Shown here one piece after another: positions 10,404 to 21,685 of a stretch of DNA of 64,000 bases. The first letter of the stretch is position 1. Every line of letters begins with the position of its first letter. The position numbers and the translations under genes were made by a program. The notes under the pieces are model-generated. The model saw nothing but the letters and a program-made list of their open reading frames with translations, was not told the DNA's origin and searched no databases. This stretch comes from Nocardioides ferulae (GTDB lineage: Bacteria; Actinomycetota; Actinomycetes; Propionibacteriales; Nocardioidaceae): NCBI RefSeq assembly GCF_003660455.1, contig NZ_QZVR01000022.1, forward strand, positions 38,452 to 102,451, read 5' to 3'.

Positions 10404-11321
10404 TCAGCAGCGCTCGATGGTCGCGTCGTCGCGGGCGGCGTCGCCGTAGCGGCGGGCCTGCTCGACGTAGGGCAGCACCACACTGGCCCCACCGACGTTG
10501 CCGATCGACCCCTGCACCACGCAGTTGGTGATCCTCGCCGGGTCGACCTGCGCGACCGCCTGGGCGAGCCGGAACAGCTCCGCCGGCGGCAGGTCGGTGT
10601 GCATGTGCTGCAGCACGCTCAGCACCCCGCGCTCGATGAACCCGGGCTGGTCGGCGCGGGCCGCGACCGCCTCCTGGATGCCGCGCAGGGTGCGCTGCTG
10701 GTTCGCGGAGCGGTCGAAGTCGCCTCCCGGCAGGGACTTGCGGATCCGGGAGAACGCCATCGCGCCGTAGCCGTCGAGCCTGATCCTCCCGGCGGCGAAG
10801 CCCTTCGGCTTGAGGTTCTCGTCGTAGAAGTAGCGCGGGTTCTGCACGTGGATGCCGCCGATGTCGTCGACCATGTCCTCGAAGAACGGGAACCGGGTGA
10901 CGAACACGTAGTCGGGCTGGACGCCCACCAGGTCGCCGACGGTGCGGCCGAGCAGCTCGGGACCGCCGTAGTAGAGCGCCGCGTTCACCCGGTTGGAGCC
11001 CACCCCCGGGATCGGCACCCACGAGTCGCGCGGGATGCCGATCGTGGTCGCCGCGCCGGTGCGGGTGTTCATCCCGACCAGTTGCAGCGCGTCGCCGCGG
11101 GTGCGGTTCATGTCCTCCCCGGGGCGGGCGTCCGAGCCGACCGCGAGGATCCAGACCACGTCGGGGTCGACGTCGACCCCCGAGGCGTGCTCGAGCTTGA
11201 CCAGCGTGACGTCGGTGGGCGCGACGGTCGAGTCCGGGACCACCAGTCCCGCCACCGCGAGCACGGCGCCCACCGTGGCCACCCGCGCCGCGCGGCGCCA
11301 GCGCCGCCCCATCCCGATCAT
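10404..11321 (-). CDS. LCP (LytR-CpsA-Psr) family cell-wall glycopolymer transferase
   Basis: LCP enzymes sit in the membrane and transfer lipid-linked glycopolymers onto peptidoglycan. The 305-residue protein has one N-terminal membrane helix (about 14-32) and the extracytoplasmic LCP core: an early VGSDAR, the conserved arginine and aspartate in GIPRDSWVPIPG, then NRVNAALYYGGPELL and the later RIRKSLPGGDFDRSANQQ. ATG at 11321 overlaps the stop codon of the upstream lipoprotein as ATGA, so the two are translated together. Which polymer it attaches is not visible. The long in-frame extension upstream is the lipoprotein gene read in another frame. Confidence 0.9.
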   Translation of the reverse strand: MIGMGRRWRRAARVATVGAVLAVAGLVVPDSTVAPTDVTLVKLEHASGVDVDPDVVWILAVGSDARPGEDMNRTRGDALQLVGMNTRTGAATTIGIPRDSWVPIPGVGSNRVNAALYYGGPELLGRTVGDLVGVQPDYVFVTRFPFFEDMVDDIGGIHVQNPRYFYDENLKPKGFAAGRIRLDGYGAMAFSRIRKSLPGGDFDRSANQQRTLRGIQEAVAARADQPGFIERGVLSVLQHMHTDLPPAELFRLAQAVAQVDPARITNCVVQGSIGNVGGASVVLPYVEQARRYGDAARDDATIERC

Positions 11322-12055
11322 CCTCGGCCACCCTTCTTGCCGGCCTTGCCGTTCTTGCCGTTCTTGCCGTTCTTGCCGTTCTTGCCGTCCTTGCCCTTGC
11401 CGGCCCCGTCGGCCTTGCTCTTCCCCGGCACGGCAGGGCCCCGGCTCAGGTCGTAGCCGAACACCGTCCAGCCCTTCGCCCACCCCTTCGCCGAGGGCGT
11501 CAGCAGCAGCCGCCCGCGCACCTGGTCGGTGCGCGCGATCTCGCCGTCCAGCCGCAGTCGCACGTCGATCCGGGCCGTGGCACCGACCGGCCGGCCGTCG
11601 ACGGAGAGCACGTCGACGACCACCCGGCGCCGGGTGGCGGTCACGGACTCGACCTGCTCACCGATCCGGGCGTTGCTGGTCAGGCCGGCGTCACGCCGTG
11701 CCTGGACGCGCGCGTCGGCGCTGAAGCCCGGCCAGGCGTCGCCGAACCCGGAGCGCGGGTAGTCCCCGGCGACGTACGCCGCGTCCAGCCAGCCGTCGAC
11801 GACCCGGACCACCTGCCGCAGCACCAGCCGCCGGCGCGGCGCCGACACGCGTCCGCTGAGCTCGCCGAGCCTGGCGGTCGTGGCCAGCGGCTCGCTGGCC
11901 GGACCGGCTCCCGTCTCCCCCGGGTCGCCCGGCTCGCCTCCACCGTCGTCTCCGGTGCACGCACCGAGCGTCAGCGCGAGGCCCAGGGCCACGCCCAGCG
12001 CGCGGACCGCGCCGCTGCGGGCTGCGCCCGACGACGCGCGGGTCTGGGGTTTCAT
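11318..12055 (-). CDS. Lipoprotein with Gly-Lys-Asn repeat tail, partner of the LCP protein
   Basis: The 245-residue protein begins with a signal peptide and a lipobox LTLGAC with the lipidated cysteine at C33, followed by an acidic Gly/Glu linker. Residues about 60-205 look like a compact soluble domain (DGWLDAAYVAGDYPRSGFGDAW and VVVDVLSVDGRPVG), which I do not recognise as a named family. The C-terminus is a highly basic tail of GKN/GKD triplets (about 210-245). ATG at 12055 has GAGGGAG upstream. It overlaps the LCP gene by 4 bases, so it is probably an accessory to glycopolymer attachment; the basic tail could bind anionic wall polymers (inference). Confidence 0.8.
   Translation of the reverse strand: MKPQTRASSGAARSGAVRALGVALGLALTLGACTGDDGGGEPGDPGETGAGPASEPLATTARLGELSGRVSAPRRRLVLRQVVRVVDGWLDAAYVAGDYPRSGFGDAWPGFSADARVQARRDAGLTSNARIGEQVESVTATRRRVVVDVLSVDGRPVGATARIDVRLRLDGEIARTDQVRGRLLLTPSAKGWAKGWTVFGYDLSRGPAVPGKSKADGAGKGKDGKNGKNGKNGKNGKAGKKGGRG
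11340..11400 (-). repeat. 9-bp tandem repeat encoding the Gly-Lys-Asn tail
   Basis: The unit GTTCTTGCC (plus strand) is repeated about four times and grades into diverged copies. On the coding strand it encodes GKN. It is inside the lipoprotein gene and keeps the frame. The array length is likely to be variable. Confidence 0.85.
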
Positions 12056-12210
12056 CAGCGGACTCCCTCGTCCTGGCTCGTCCTGGCTCGTGGTAGCTCG
12101 ACCCGGCTCGGCAGCCCGGTCACGACCAGGGTCGACCGGGCGTCGACCGGGGCCCGGTCCCCCACTCGCCGGGCCCGAAGGACAAGCCTGCCCGACGTGC
12201 GACCCTGACC

Positions 12211-12240
12211 TGAGCATTTGCGTGCGTGTGCGACTAACCT
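12211..12240 (+). promoter_or_regulatory. kgd: Predicted promoter of kgd
   Basis: TGAGCA (12211-12216) and TAACCT (12235-12240) are 18 bases apart and end 50 bases before the GTG start of kgd. The -10 box is good and the -35 weak. Confidence 0.4.
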
Positions 12241-12290
12241 TGCACCCGCCAAGCATCCGCGCGCGCTCATTGGAAGAGGCGAACCTAGTC

Positions 12291-16061
<3,771 letters not shown>

Positions 16062-16072
16062 CCGGGCCCGCC

Positions 16073-16249
16073 ATGTACTTCACCGACCGCGGCATCGAGG
16101 AGCTGGAGAAGCGCCGAGGCGAGGAGGAGGTCACCCTCGCCTGGCTCGCCGACCGGCTCGGCGAGTTCACCGACGCGCACCCGGAGTTCGAGGTCGCCGT
16201 CGAACGGTTCGCCACCTGGCTGGCCCGTCTCGACGATCCCGACGACTGA
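16073..16249 (+). CDS. DUF6104-type small protein
   Basis: This 58-residue acidic protein (MYFTDRGIEELEKRRG... ending ARLDDPDD) begins 11 bases after kgd. From memory it matches the DUF6104 family, a small conserved actinobacterial protein found downstream of kgd/sucA in Streptomyces. No catalytic motif is visible, and the sequence is rich in charged helical segments. Tight linkage suggests a role with the 2-oxoglutarate dehydrogenase complex, but no function is established to my knowledge. Confidence 0.8.
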   Translation: MYFTDRGIEELEKRRGEEEVTLAWLADRLGEFTDAHPEFEVAVERFATWLARLDDPDD

Positions 16250-16278
16250 CCGCTCCCCCGGCGTCCCCGCGTCCCGCC

Positions 16279-16310
16279 GGGCGGGCCGGCTGCTTGCGGC
16301 CGGCCCGCCC
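16279..16310 (+). terminator. Strong terminator hairpin after the kgd unit
   Basis: GGGCGGGCCGGC and GCCGGCCCGCCC form a perfect 12-bp GC stem with an 8-base loop, 29 bases after the DUF6104 stop codon. It separates kgd from the acetoacetate-decarboxylase-like gene. Confidence 0.75.
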
Positions 16311-16328
16311 GCCCGGTTGGGTGGCGGC

Positions 16329-16964
16329 ATGACCGAGCCCGCCGACACGCCGTCCGTGACCGCCTATCCGCCCGCGCCGTGGCGGATGGTCGGACAGCTG
16401 TGGCTCTCGCTGTTCCGGGTGCCCGACCCGGTCGACGAGCTGCGCCCGGCCGGCGTCTACGGGGTGGCGTGGGTCAGCTACGAGCCGGGCAGCCCGTTGA
16501 CCTACTCCGAGCTGCTCGTGGCCCGGCCGGTGCGCTCCGCGCAGCACGGGCGGCGGGTCTCGATCACCGACATCTGGGTCGACTCCCCCGCCTCGGTGGC
16601 GGGCGGCCGCGAGCTGTGGGCGATCCCCAAGGACCTGTGCGACTTCACGCTCGAGTCCGACTACCGCGGGCCGCTGGCCCACACCGAGTGGAGCGCCTCG
16701 GCCCAGCGCCGGCCGATCGCCGAGGCGCGGTTCACCGACGTCTCCCGGGCGGCGCCGCGGGTTCCGTTCAAGGGCGGCACCTGGCAGCCGGGCATCGCCG
16801 AGACCGACGGCGCGGAGCGCACCGCGGAGCTGACCGGCTCCGCGCGGAGCCTGCCCTGCCGCGGCTCGTGGGAGTTCGCCGCCGACGGGCCGCTCGGTTG
16901 GCTGCGCGGGCGCCGCCAGCTGGCCTCGTTCCGGATGTCGGGGTTCCGGATGTCGTTCGCCTGA
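16329..16964 (+). CDS. Acetoacetate decarboxylase-like family protein
   Basis: The 211-residue protein has features of the acetoacetate decarboxylase-like superfamily: an N-terminal PPAPWRMVGQ, a central YSELLVARPVR strand and the ITDIWVDSPASVAGGRELWAIPK segment typical of the group. The catalytic lysine of true acetoacetate decarboxylase is not evident, and many members of this family have other or unknown functions, so no reaction is assigned. ATG 16329 is chosen over an in-frame codon at 16317. It faces the SDR gene across a shared terminator. Confidence 0.75.
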   Translation: MTEPADTPSVTAYPPAPWRMVGQLWLSLFRVPDPVDELRPAGVYGVAWVSYEPGSPLTYSELLVARPVRSAQHGRRVSITDIWVDSPASVAGGRELWAIPKDLCDFTLESDYRGPLAHTEWSASAQRRPIAEARFTDVSRAAPRVPFKGGTWQPGIAETDGAERTAELTGSARSLPCRGSWEFAADGPLGWLRGRRQLASFRMSGFRMSFA

Positions 16965-16972
16965 CCGGCTCG

Positions 16973-16997
16973 GCCCCGGATCAGCGGGGTCCGGGGC
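16973..16997. terminator. Convergent terminator hairpin
   Basis: GCCCCGGA and TCCGGGGC pair as an 8-bp stem around a 9-base loop. It lies between the acetoacetate-decarboxylase-like gene and the convergent SDR gene and includes the SDR stop codon. Confidence 0.55.
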
Positions 16998-17670
16998 GCA
17001 CCGTCACGTCGGTGAGCGTCGCGTCGCGCGGCAGGTCCAGCACCTGCAACACGGCGTCGGCCACGGTCCCGGGCCGGATCCAGTCCGCGGGGTCGTAGGC
17101 CTTGCCCTCCTGCTCGTGCACCTTGCGCTGCATCGCGGTGGCCGTGCGTCCGGGGTAGACCGAGGTCACCCGCACCCCGTGCGGAGCCTCCTCGGCGCGC
17201 AGCGAGTCCGCCAGCGCGCGCAGGCCGTGCTTGGACGCGGCGTACGCCGCCCACTGCGGGTGGGCGGCCAGTCCGGCGCCGGAGTTCACCAGGACCACGG
17301 TGCCGCGGGCGGCCCGCAGGGCCGGGAGCGCGGCCCGGGTGAGCGCGGCCGGGGCGACGAGGTTCACCGTGGTCTGCTCGACCCAGGCCGCGGTGGAGAG
17401 CTCGGCCACCGGCCCCAGCTCGACGACGCCGGCGGCGTGGACCACCGACTCGAGCCGCGCGGGCAGGGCCAACTGCTCGATCGTCGTGGGGTCGGCGAGG
17501 TCGGCCACCAGGGTCGAGGCGCCCGCGAACCGTTGCTCGAGCTCGGCGGCCCGCTCGGCCGAGCGGGCGACCAGCACCAGCCGGTCGCCGCGCTCGCTCA
17601 GCCGGTCGGCGAGCTCCGCGCCGATGCCGGAGCCGGCGCCGGTGAGCAGGTGGGTCCGTCGGCCGGTCAC
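16981..17670 (-). CDS. Short-chain dehydrogenase/reductase
   Basis: The 229-residue protein is a classical SDR with the cofactor loop TGAGSGIG at 10-17, the HAAG motif (NNAG position), a serine in VNSGAG and the catalytic pair Y143 and K147 in YAASK. R-containing LVARSAER after the second strand suggests NADPH preference (inference). It starts with GTG overlapping the stop codon of the MDR oxidoreductase as GTGA, so the two are co-translated. The substrate is not visible. Confidence 0.92.
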   Translation of the reverse strand: MTGRRTHLLTGAGSGIGAELADRLSERGDRLVLVARSAERAAELEQRFAGASTLVADLADPTTIEQLALPARLESVVHAAGVVELGPVAELSTAAWVEQTTVNLVAPAALTRAALPALRAARGTVVLVNSGAGLAAHPQWAAYAASKHGLRALADSLRAEEAPHGVRVTSVYPGRTATAMQRKVHEQEGKAYDPADWIRPGTVADAVLQVLDLPRDATLTDVTVRPGPR

Positions 17671-18635
17671 CGGGTGAAGACGACCTTGCCGAACAGGTCA
17701 CCGCTCGCCATCGCGGCGAAGCCGTCGGCGGCGTCGGTCATCGGCAGGGTGCGGTCGACGAGCGGGCGGGTGCCGGTGGCGTCGAGCATGGTGACCAGCG
17801 AGGCCAGCTCGGCGCGGGTGCCCATGGTCGAGCCGATCACCCGCAGCTGCAGGAAGAAGATGCGGGTCAGCTCGGCGTCGTCGAGCTTGGGGCCCGAGGT
17901 CGTTCCGGAGATCACGATCGCGCCGCCGGGACGCAGCGAGCGCACCGAGTGCGACCAGGTGGCGCGGCCCACGGTCTCCATGACCGCGTCGACCTTCACC
18001 GGCAACCGGGCGCCGGACTCGAAGACCTCGTGGGCGCCGATCTCGAGGGCACGCGCACGCTTGGCCTCGTCGCGGCTGGTGGCGAGCACCCGCAGCCCTC
18101 CGGCCCGGGCGAGGATGATCAGGGCGGTCGCGACGCCGCCGCCGGCGCCCTGCACCAGCACCGTGTCACCGGCCTTGAGCTGGCCCTGGGTGAACAGCAT
18201 CCGATAGGCGGTCAGCCAGGCGGTGGGCAGGCAGGCCGCCTCCTCGAACGAGAGCGAGGCCGGCTTCGGCACGACGTTGCGGCGCGGCACGGCGACCCGG
18301 TCGGCGAAGGTGCCCTGGAACCGCTCGGAGAGCAGCGACCGCTTCGGGTCTAGCGTCTCGTCGCCGACCCAGGAGGGGTCGCTGACCACCGCGTGCACCA
18401 CGACCTCGTTGCCGTCCTCGTCGAGGCCGGCGGCGTCGCAGCCGAGGATCATCGGCAGCGACTCCTCGCGCAGCCCCACCCCCCGCAGCGACCACAGGTC
18501 GTGGTGGTTCAGCGACGCGGCCTTCACGGTGACCGTGGTCCACCCGTCGGGGACCTCCGGGTCGGGCCGCTCCCCCACCACCAGGGCGGACAGCGGGTCG
18601 TCGGACGAGAGCCTGTCGGCGTACACGGCGAACAT
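17667..18635 (-). CDS. Zinc-independent MDR / quinone oxidoreductase-like dehydrogenase
   Basis: The 322-residue protein belongs to the medium-chain dehydrogenase superfamily. It has the N-terminal GroES-like fold (SLNHHDLWSLRG), the nucleotide-binding motif VLVQGAGGGVATA (about 160-172) and a C-terminal FGKVVFTR typical of the quinone-reductase branch. The structural-zinc cysteine cluster is absent. TAGGTT lies 6 bases before ATG 18635, indicating a leaderless transcript. It forms a two-gene unit with the SDR downstream. Confidence 0.92.
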   Translation of the reverse strand: MFAVYADRLSSDDPLSALVVGERPDPEVPDGWTTVTVKAASLNHHDLWSLRGVGLREESLPMILGCDAAGLDEDGNEVVVHAVVSDPSWVGDETLDPKRSLLSERFQGTFADRVAVPRRNVVPKPASLSFEEAACLPTAWLTAYRMLFTQGQLKAGDTVLVQGAGGGVATALIILARAGGLRVLATSRDEAKRARALEIGAHEVFESGARLPVKVDAVMETVGRATWSHSVRSLRPGGAIVISGTTSGPKLDDAELTRIFFLQLRVIGSTMGTRAELASLVTMLDATGTRPLVDRTLPMTDAADGFAAMASGDLFGKVVFTR

Positions 18636-18680
18636 AGGGCGAACCTACCGGGACGCCGAACTCCCCCGGCGTGCGTCCCG

Positions 18681-19880
18681 CTATCTGCGCGCGACGCCGT
18701 CGCGACGGGCTGCCTCGGCGACCGCCGCGCTCACCGCCGGGCCGACCCGAGGGTCGAACGGCGAGGGGATCACGAAGTCCTCGGCGAGCTCGTCGCCCAC
18801 GAGCCCGGCCAGCGCCTCGGCGGCCGCGAGCTTCATGCCCTCGGTGATCGCCGTGGCGTGCACGTCGAAGGCCCCACGGAAGATGCCGGGGAAGGCCAGC
18901 ACGTTGTTGATCTGGTTCGGGAAGTCGGAGCGGCCGGTGGCGACCACCCGGGCGTGCCGGTGCGCCACCTCGGGATGCACCTCGGGGTTGGGGTTGGCCA
19001 TCGCGAAGATGATGGCGTCCGGCGCCATCCGCGCGACGTCCTCCTCGGGGACCGTGCCGCCCGAGACGCCGAGATAGACGTCGGCCCCGTCGAGGGCCTC
19101 CGAGAGCGTGCCGCTGCGGCCGCTCTTGTCGGCGGTGATCGCGGCCAGCGCGCGCTTGACCGGGGTCAGGTCGTGGCGCCCGGAGTGCACGACGCCCTTG
19201 CGGTCGGTGACCGCGAGGTCCTGGATGCCGGCCTCCAACAGGATCTTCGCGATCGCCACGCCTGCGGCGCCGGCGCCGGAGATGACCACCCTGGTCGACT
19301 CGTGGCTGCGCCCGGTGAGGCGCAGCGCGTTCTCGAGCGCGGCCAGCGCGACCACCGCGGTGCCGTGCTGGTCGTCGTGGAAGACGGGGATGTCGAGGCG
19401 CTCCTTGAGCCGGTCCTCGATCTCGAAGCACCGGGGAGCGGAGATGTCCTCCAGGTTGATGCCGCCGAAGCTGGGCGCCAGCCGGGCGACGGTCTCGATG
19501 ATCTCCTCGACGTCGGTGGTGTCGAGGCAGATCGGGACGGCGTCGACGCCGCCGAACTGCTTGAACAGCACCGCCTTGCCCTCCATGACCGGCATCGCCG
19601 CGGCGGGACCGATGTCGCCGAGGCCGAGCACGGCGGTCCCGTCGGTCACCACCGCGACGGTGTTGGGCACCCAGGTGTAGTGCTGGGTGAGCGCGGGGTC
19701 CTCGGCGATCGCCTCGCACACGCGGGCCACCCCCGGGGTGTAGGCCAGCGAGAGGTGATCCCGGTCGGCCACCGAGACGGTGGCGACCGTCTCCATCTTC
19801 CCGCCGACGTGCAGGTCGAACACGGGGTCTCCGGCGTGCGGGTGCTCCGGTGCGGGGTCGTTGCTCGGTGCTGCAGGCAT
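18681..19880 (-). CDS. NAD(P)-dependent malic enzyme
   Basis: Malic enzyme decarboxylates malate to pyruvate and supplies NAD(P)H. The 399-residue protein has the N-terminal LSLAYTPGVARVCEAI motif, GLGDIGPAAAMPVMEGKA with the catalytic lysine, HDDQHGTAVV for metal and substrate, and the Rossmann loop VISGAGAAGVAIAK. It is the short bacterial form without a phosphotransacetylase domain. ATG 19880 is chosen; an upstream GTG at 19991 adds 37 residues without a ribosome site. It probably feeds from the same central metabolism as kgd. Confidence 0.94.
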   Translation of the reverse strand: MPAAPSNDPAPEHPHAGDPVFDLHVGGKMETVATVSVADRDHLSLAYTPGVARVCEAIAEDPALTQHYTWVPNTVAVVTDGTAVLGLGDIGPAAAMPVMEGKAVLFKQFGGVDAVPICLDTTDVEEIIETVARLAPSFGGINLEDISAPRCFEIEDRLKERLDIPVFHDDQHGTAVVALAALENALRLTGRSHESTRVVISGAGAAGVAIAKILLEAGIQDLAVTDRKGVVHSGRHDLTPVKRALAAITADKSGRSGTLSEALDGADVYLGVSGGTVPEEDVARMAPDAIIFAMANPNPEVHPEVAHRHARVVATGRSDFPNQINNVLAFPGIFRGAFDVHATAITEGMKLAAAEALAGLVGDELAEDFVIPSPFDPRVGPAVSAAVAEAARRDGVARR

Positions 19881-20013
19881 GTGTGTGTCGAACTCTCCAG
19901 GCGCGGGGCCGTACTCGAAGGACCGGTGGTGGGGCCCGGCTCGACGCGGAAGGGTGTGCCGCGGAACCGTCGGGTCGGGGGTTGCCGTCACCGCAGTCTT
20001 TCACAGCGGTCAC

Positions 20014-20031
20014 GACGCCGGTGGTGGCGTC
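20014..20031 (-). terminator. Weak hairpin after the SodX-like gene
   Basis: GACGCC and GGCGTC form a 6-bp stem with a 6-base loop, 16 bases past the stop codon of the maturation protease gene on the minus strand. The stem is short, so the call is tentative. Confidence 0.3.
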
Positions 20032-20046
20032 CGGCAGTGCGGTGGG

Positions 20047-20415
20047 TCACAGCAGCCGCGGGCGGGGCCAGATCCTGGCGAGCACCACGGCGACCACGTC
20101 GGCGTCCGGCACGGGGCCACGGTGCCGCGAGTCGACCCCGGCCTCGGGCTGGTCGCTGAGCAGCCACCAGCCCACGGCGCCGCTGCGCGTCGTACGCCGT
20201 TCGGTGGCGCGCTTGACGGCCACGGTGCCGTCGGCGAACCGCGCCACCACGAGACGGCCGGGTCGCACCCGCGGCCGGTATCGGACCAGCAGCCGGTCAC
20301 CGGGGCGCAGCGTCGGGCGCATCGACTCGCCCCGCACCCTCGCGAGGCCGAGCACGGGGCCCGCTGCGCCCACCCTGCGGACGGACCGGATCGCACCTCG
20401 TCCTCGCTCGGTCAC
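20047..20415 (-). CDS. sodX: Nickel superoxide dismutase maturation protease (S24/S26 family)
   Basis: This 122-residue protein has the signal-peptidase-type catalytic pair: S31 in RGESMRPTLRPGD and K68 in TVAVKRA. It has no membrane helix, which fits the cytoplasmic SodX proteases that cut the Ni-SOD leader so that the mature protein begins with histidine. It is divergent from sodN with 81 bases between the start codons. The GTG start at 20415 is the first in frame; a later start is possible but would leave little before the catalytic serine. No TANNNT box is clear upstream. Confidence 0.88.
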   Translation of the reverse strand: MTERGRGAIRSVRRVGAAGPVLGLARVRGESMRPTLRPGDRLLVRYRPRVRPGRLVVARFADGTVAVKRATERRTTRSGAVGWWLLSDQPEAGVDSRHRGPVPDADVVAVVLARIWPRPRLL

Positions 20416-20496
20416 CCGAGTAGTGTCGCAGTGCTGCCAGTCCGATCAGCAACGAGCTGAACGACGTTCACGACAACCGAAGACGAGAGGACACGC

Positions 20497-20901
20497 ATGT
20501 TCGCGCGACTGTTCGCACCCACTGTCGAGGTCTCCGCCCACTGCGACCTGCCCTGCGGCGTCTACGACCCGGCCCAGGCCCGGATCGAGGCCGAGTCGAT
20601 CAAGGCGATCATCGCCAAGGTCGCGGACAACGACGACCCCGACTTCCGCACCCGCGCCACGCTCATCAAGGAGCAGCGCTCCGAGCTGGTCAAGCACCAC
20701 CTGTGGGTGCTCTGGACCGACTACTTCAAGCCTCCGCACTTCGAGAAGTACCCCCAGCTGCACCAGCTGTTCAACGAGGCGACCAAGCTCGCCGGCGGTG
20801 GCGGCGGCACCAAGGCCGTCTTCGACGCCGAGGTCGCCGACCAGCTGCTCGCCAAGATCGACGAGATCGCGGAGATCTTCTGGGAGACGAAGAAGGGATG
20901 A
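20497..20901 (+). CDS. sodN: Nickel-containing superoxide dismutase
   Basis: SodN disproportionates superoxide in the cytoplasm. The 134-residue precursor has a 14-residue leader, and mature protein would begin at H15 of HCDLPCGVYDP, the nickel hook whose ligands are H15, C16 and C20. The rest is the four-helix bundle (DPDFRTRATLIKEQR and KHHLWVLWTDYFKP). GAGAGG lies upstream of ATG 20497 at good spacing. The divergent protease gene would perform the leader cut. The stop codon lies inside a long hairpin (next entry). I see no TTGCAA-type Nur box in the 81 bases between the two genes. Confidence 0.98.
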   Translation: MFARLFAPTVEVSAHCDLPCGVYDPAQARIEAESIKAIIAKVADNDDPDFRTRATLIKEQRSELVKHHLWVLWTDYFKPPHFEKYPQLHQLFNEATKLAGGGGGTKAVFDAEVADQLLAKIDEIAEIFWETKKG

Positions 20902-20923
20902 CTTCGTCATCCCTTCTTCGTCT
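20885..20923 (+). terminator. sodN: 17-bp perfect hairpin spanning the sodN stop codon
   Basis: AGACGAAGAAGGGATGA (20885-20901) pairs perfectly with 20907-20923 around the 5-base loop CTTCG. The last five codons and the TGA of sodN form the left arm. It is a strong candidate terminator or 3'-end stabiliser. There is no T tract. Confidence 0.8.
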
Positions 20924-21063
20924 GTAAGCCTGGTCGGATCCACCTGGTGACCGCGAGGCTCAGCAGTCGCGCATCACCGCAGCGACCAGGTCGAGACGGG
21001 TCACAAGCCCTTCTTGGTCTGTGACAACCGGCCGGGTCACCCGGTGACCGCGAGGCCCAGCTG
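20911..21063 (+). repeat. 56-bp imperfect direct repeat downstream of sodN
   Basis: Two 56-bp copies start with CCCTTCTT at 20911 and 21008, a period of 97 bases, and end at 20966 and 21063. About 41 of 56 positions agree, with the block GGTGACCGCGAGGC near-identical. The first copy begins in the right arm of the sodN hairpin. The segment 20924-21110 holds no gene that I can support. Confidence 0.6.
21000..21025 (+). other. Imperfect hairpin GTCACA...TGTGAC
   Basis: GTCACAAGCC and GGTCTGTGAC face each other around CTTCTT: 6 bp, a two-position mismatch, then 2 bp. It lies in the noncoding stretch after sodN and coincides with the start of the second 56-bp repeat. Confidence 0.35.
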
Positions 21064-21110
21064 TAGGGCCCGGTCGGGTCCACCTGCCGGAGACCCGGGA
21101 ACCACCTGTC

Positions 21111-21150
21111 CCCCAGCGCCGTCCACTCCTCGGAGCGGGCGGCGCTGGGG
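21111..21150 (+). terminator. 11-bp stem hairpin before the usfX-sigF unit
   Basis: CCCCAGCGCCG (21111-21121) pairs perfectly with CGGCGCTGGGG (21140-21150). The 18-base loop itself contains CTCC-TC-GGAG. It can stop read-through from sodN or act as insulation before the promoter of the usfX-sigF unit (TAGGGT at 21211-21216). Confidence 0.6.
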
Positions 21151-21261
21151 CATTTCGGCGTGGCTCTCCCCAGGTTCCTCAGTCCCGCCCCCGCGGGCTC
21201 GACCCGCGACTAGGGTCTGGGGAGGCATCGGGGGATGGACACGCGGACGAAGGAACGACAC

Positions 21262-21684
21262 ATGGTGACCGGACAGGTGAGCGCGACGACGGAGGAGCAC
21301 GCGGACGTGGAGCTGCGGCTGCCCGCCGACAACGCCTACGTGTCCGTGCTGCGCACGACGACGGCCGGGCTGGCCGCGCGGCTCGACTTCACCATCGACG
21401 ACATCGAGGACCTGCGGATCGCCGTGGGCGAGGCCTGCGCGATGATCCTGCCGCAGGCCGACTCCGGCTCCGACCTGCGCGCCTGGTTCCACCTGCAGCC
21501 GGGCCGACTGATCATCACCGTGGGCGTCGAGGCCGCCGCGGCCGTCGCCCCCGACTACGACAGCTTCGCCTGGCAGGTGCTGACCACGCTCGCCACCAGC
21601 GCGGAGGTCGACGTCCGGCACGGCCTGATCGCGGTGTCGATGAGCATGGAGTCCTCGGCACTCTCCTTCGGGGGCGGCAGCTGA
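21262..21684 (+). CDS. rsbW: Anti-sigma factor of the UsfX/RsbW type
   Basis: The 140-residue protein lies one base before sigF and resembles mycobacterial UsfX, the anti-sigma factor of SigF: LRIAVGEACAMI corresponds to the ATPase N-box and FAWQVLTTLA to the matching C-terminal helix. The N-box asparagine is replaced and a clear DxGxG box is absent, as also seen in UsfX, so ATP-dependent kinase activity is doubtful. GAAGGA lies 9 bases before ATG 21262; an in-frame ATG at 21235 is less likely. It should bind and hold SigF until a partner-switching anti-anti-sigma releases it. Confidence 0.88.
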   Translation: MVTGQVSATTEEHADVELRLPADNAYVSVLRTTTAGLAARLDFTIDDIEDLRIAVGEACAMILPQADSGSDLRAWFHLQPGRLIITVGVEAAAAVAPDYDSFAWQVLTTLATSAEVDVRHGLIAVSMSMESSALSFGGGS

Positions 21685-21685
21685 C

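Noticed and set aside
11880..12290. N-terminal extension of Kgd
   Set aside because: The stretch overlaps the divergent lipoprotein gene and promoter, and lacks resemblance to Kgd N-termini.
20416..20496. Nur (nickel) operator between sodX and sodN
   Set aside because: No TTGCAA-type inverted repeat can be found in the 81 bases.
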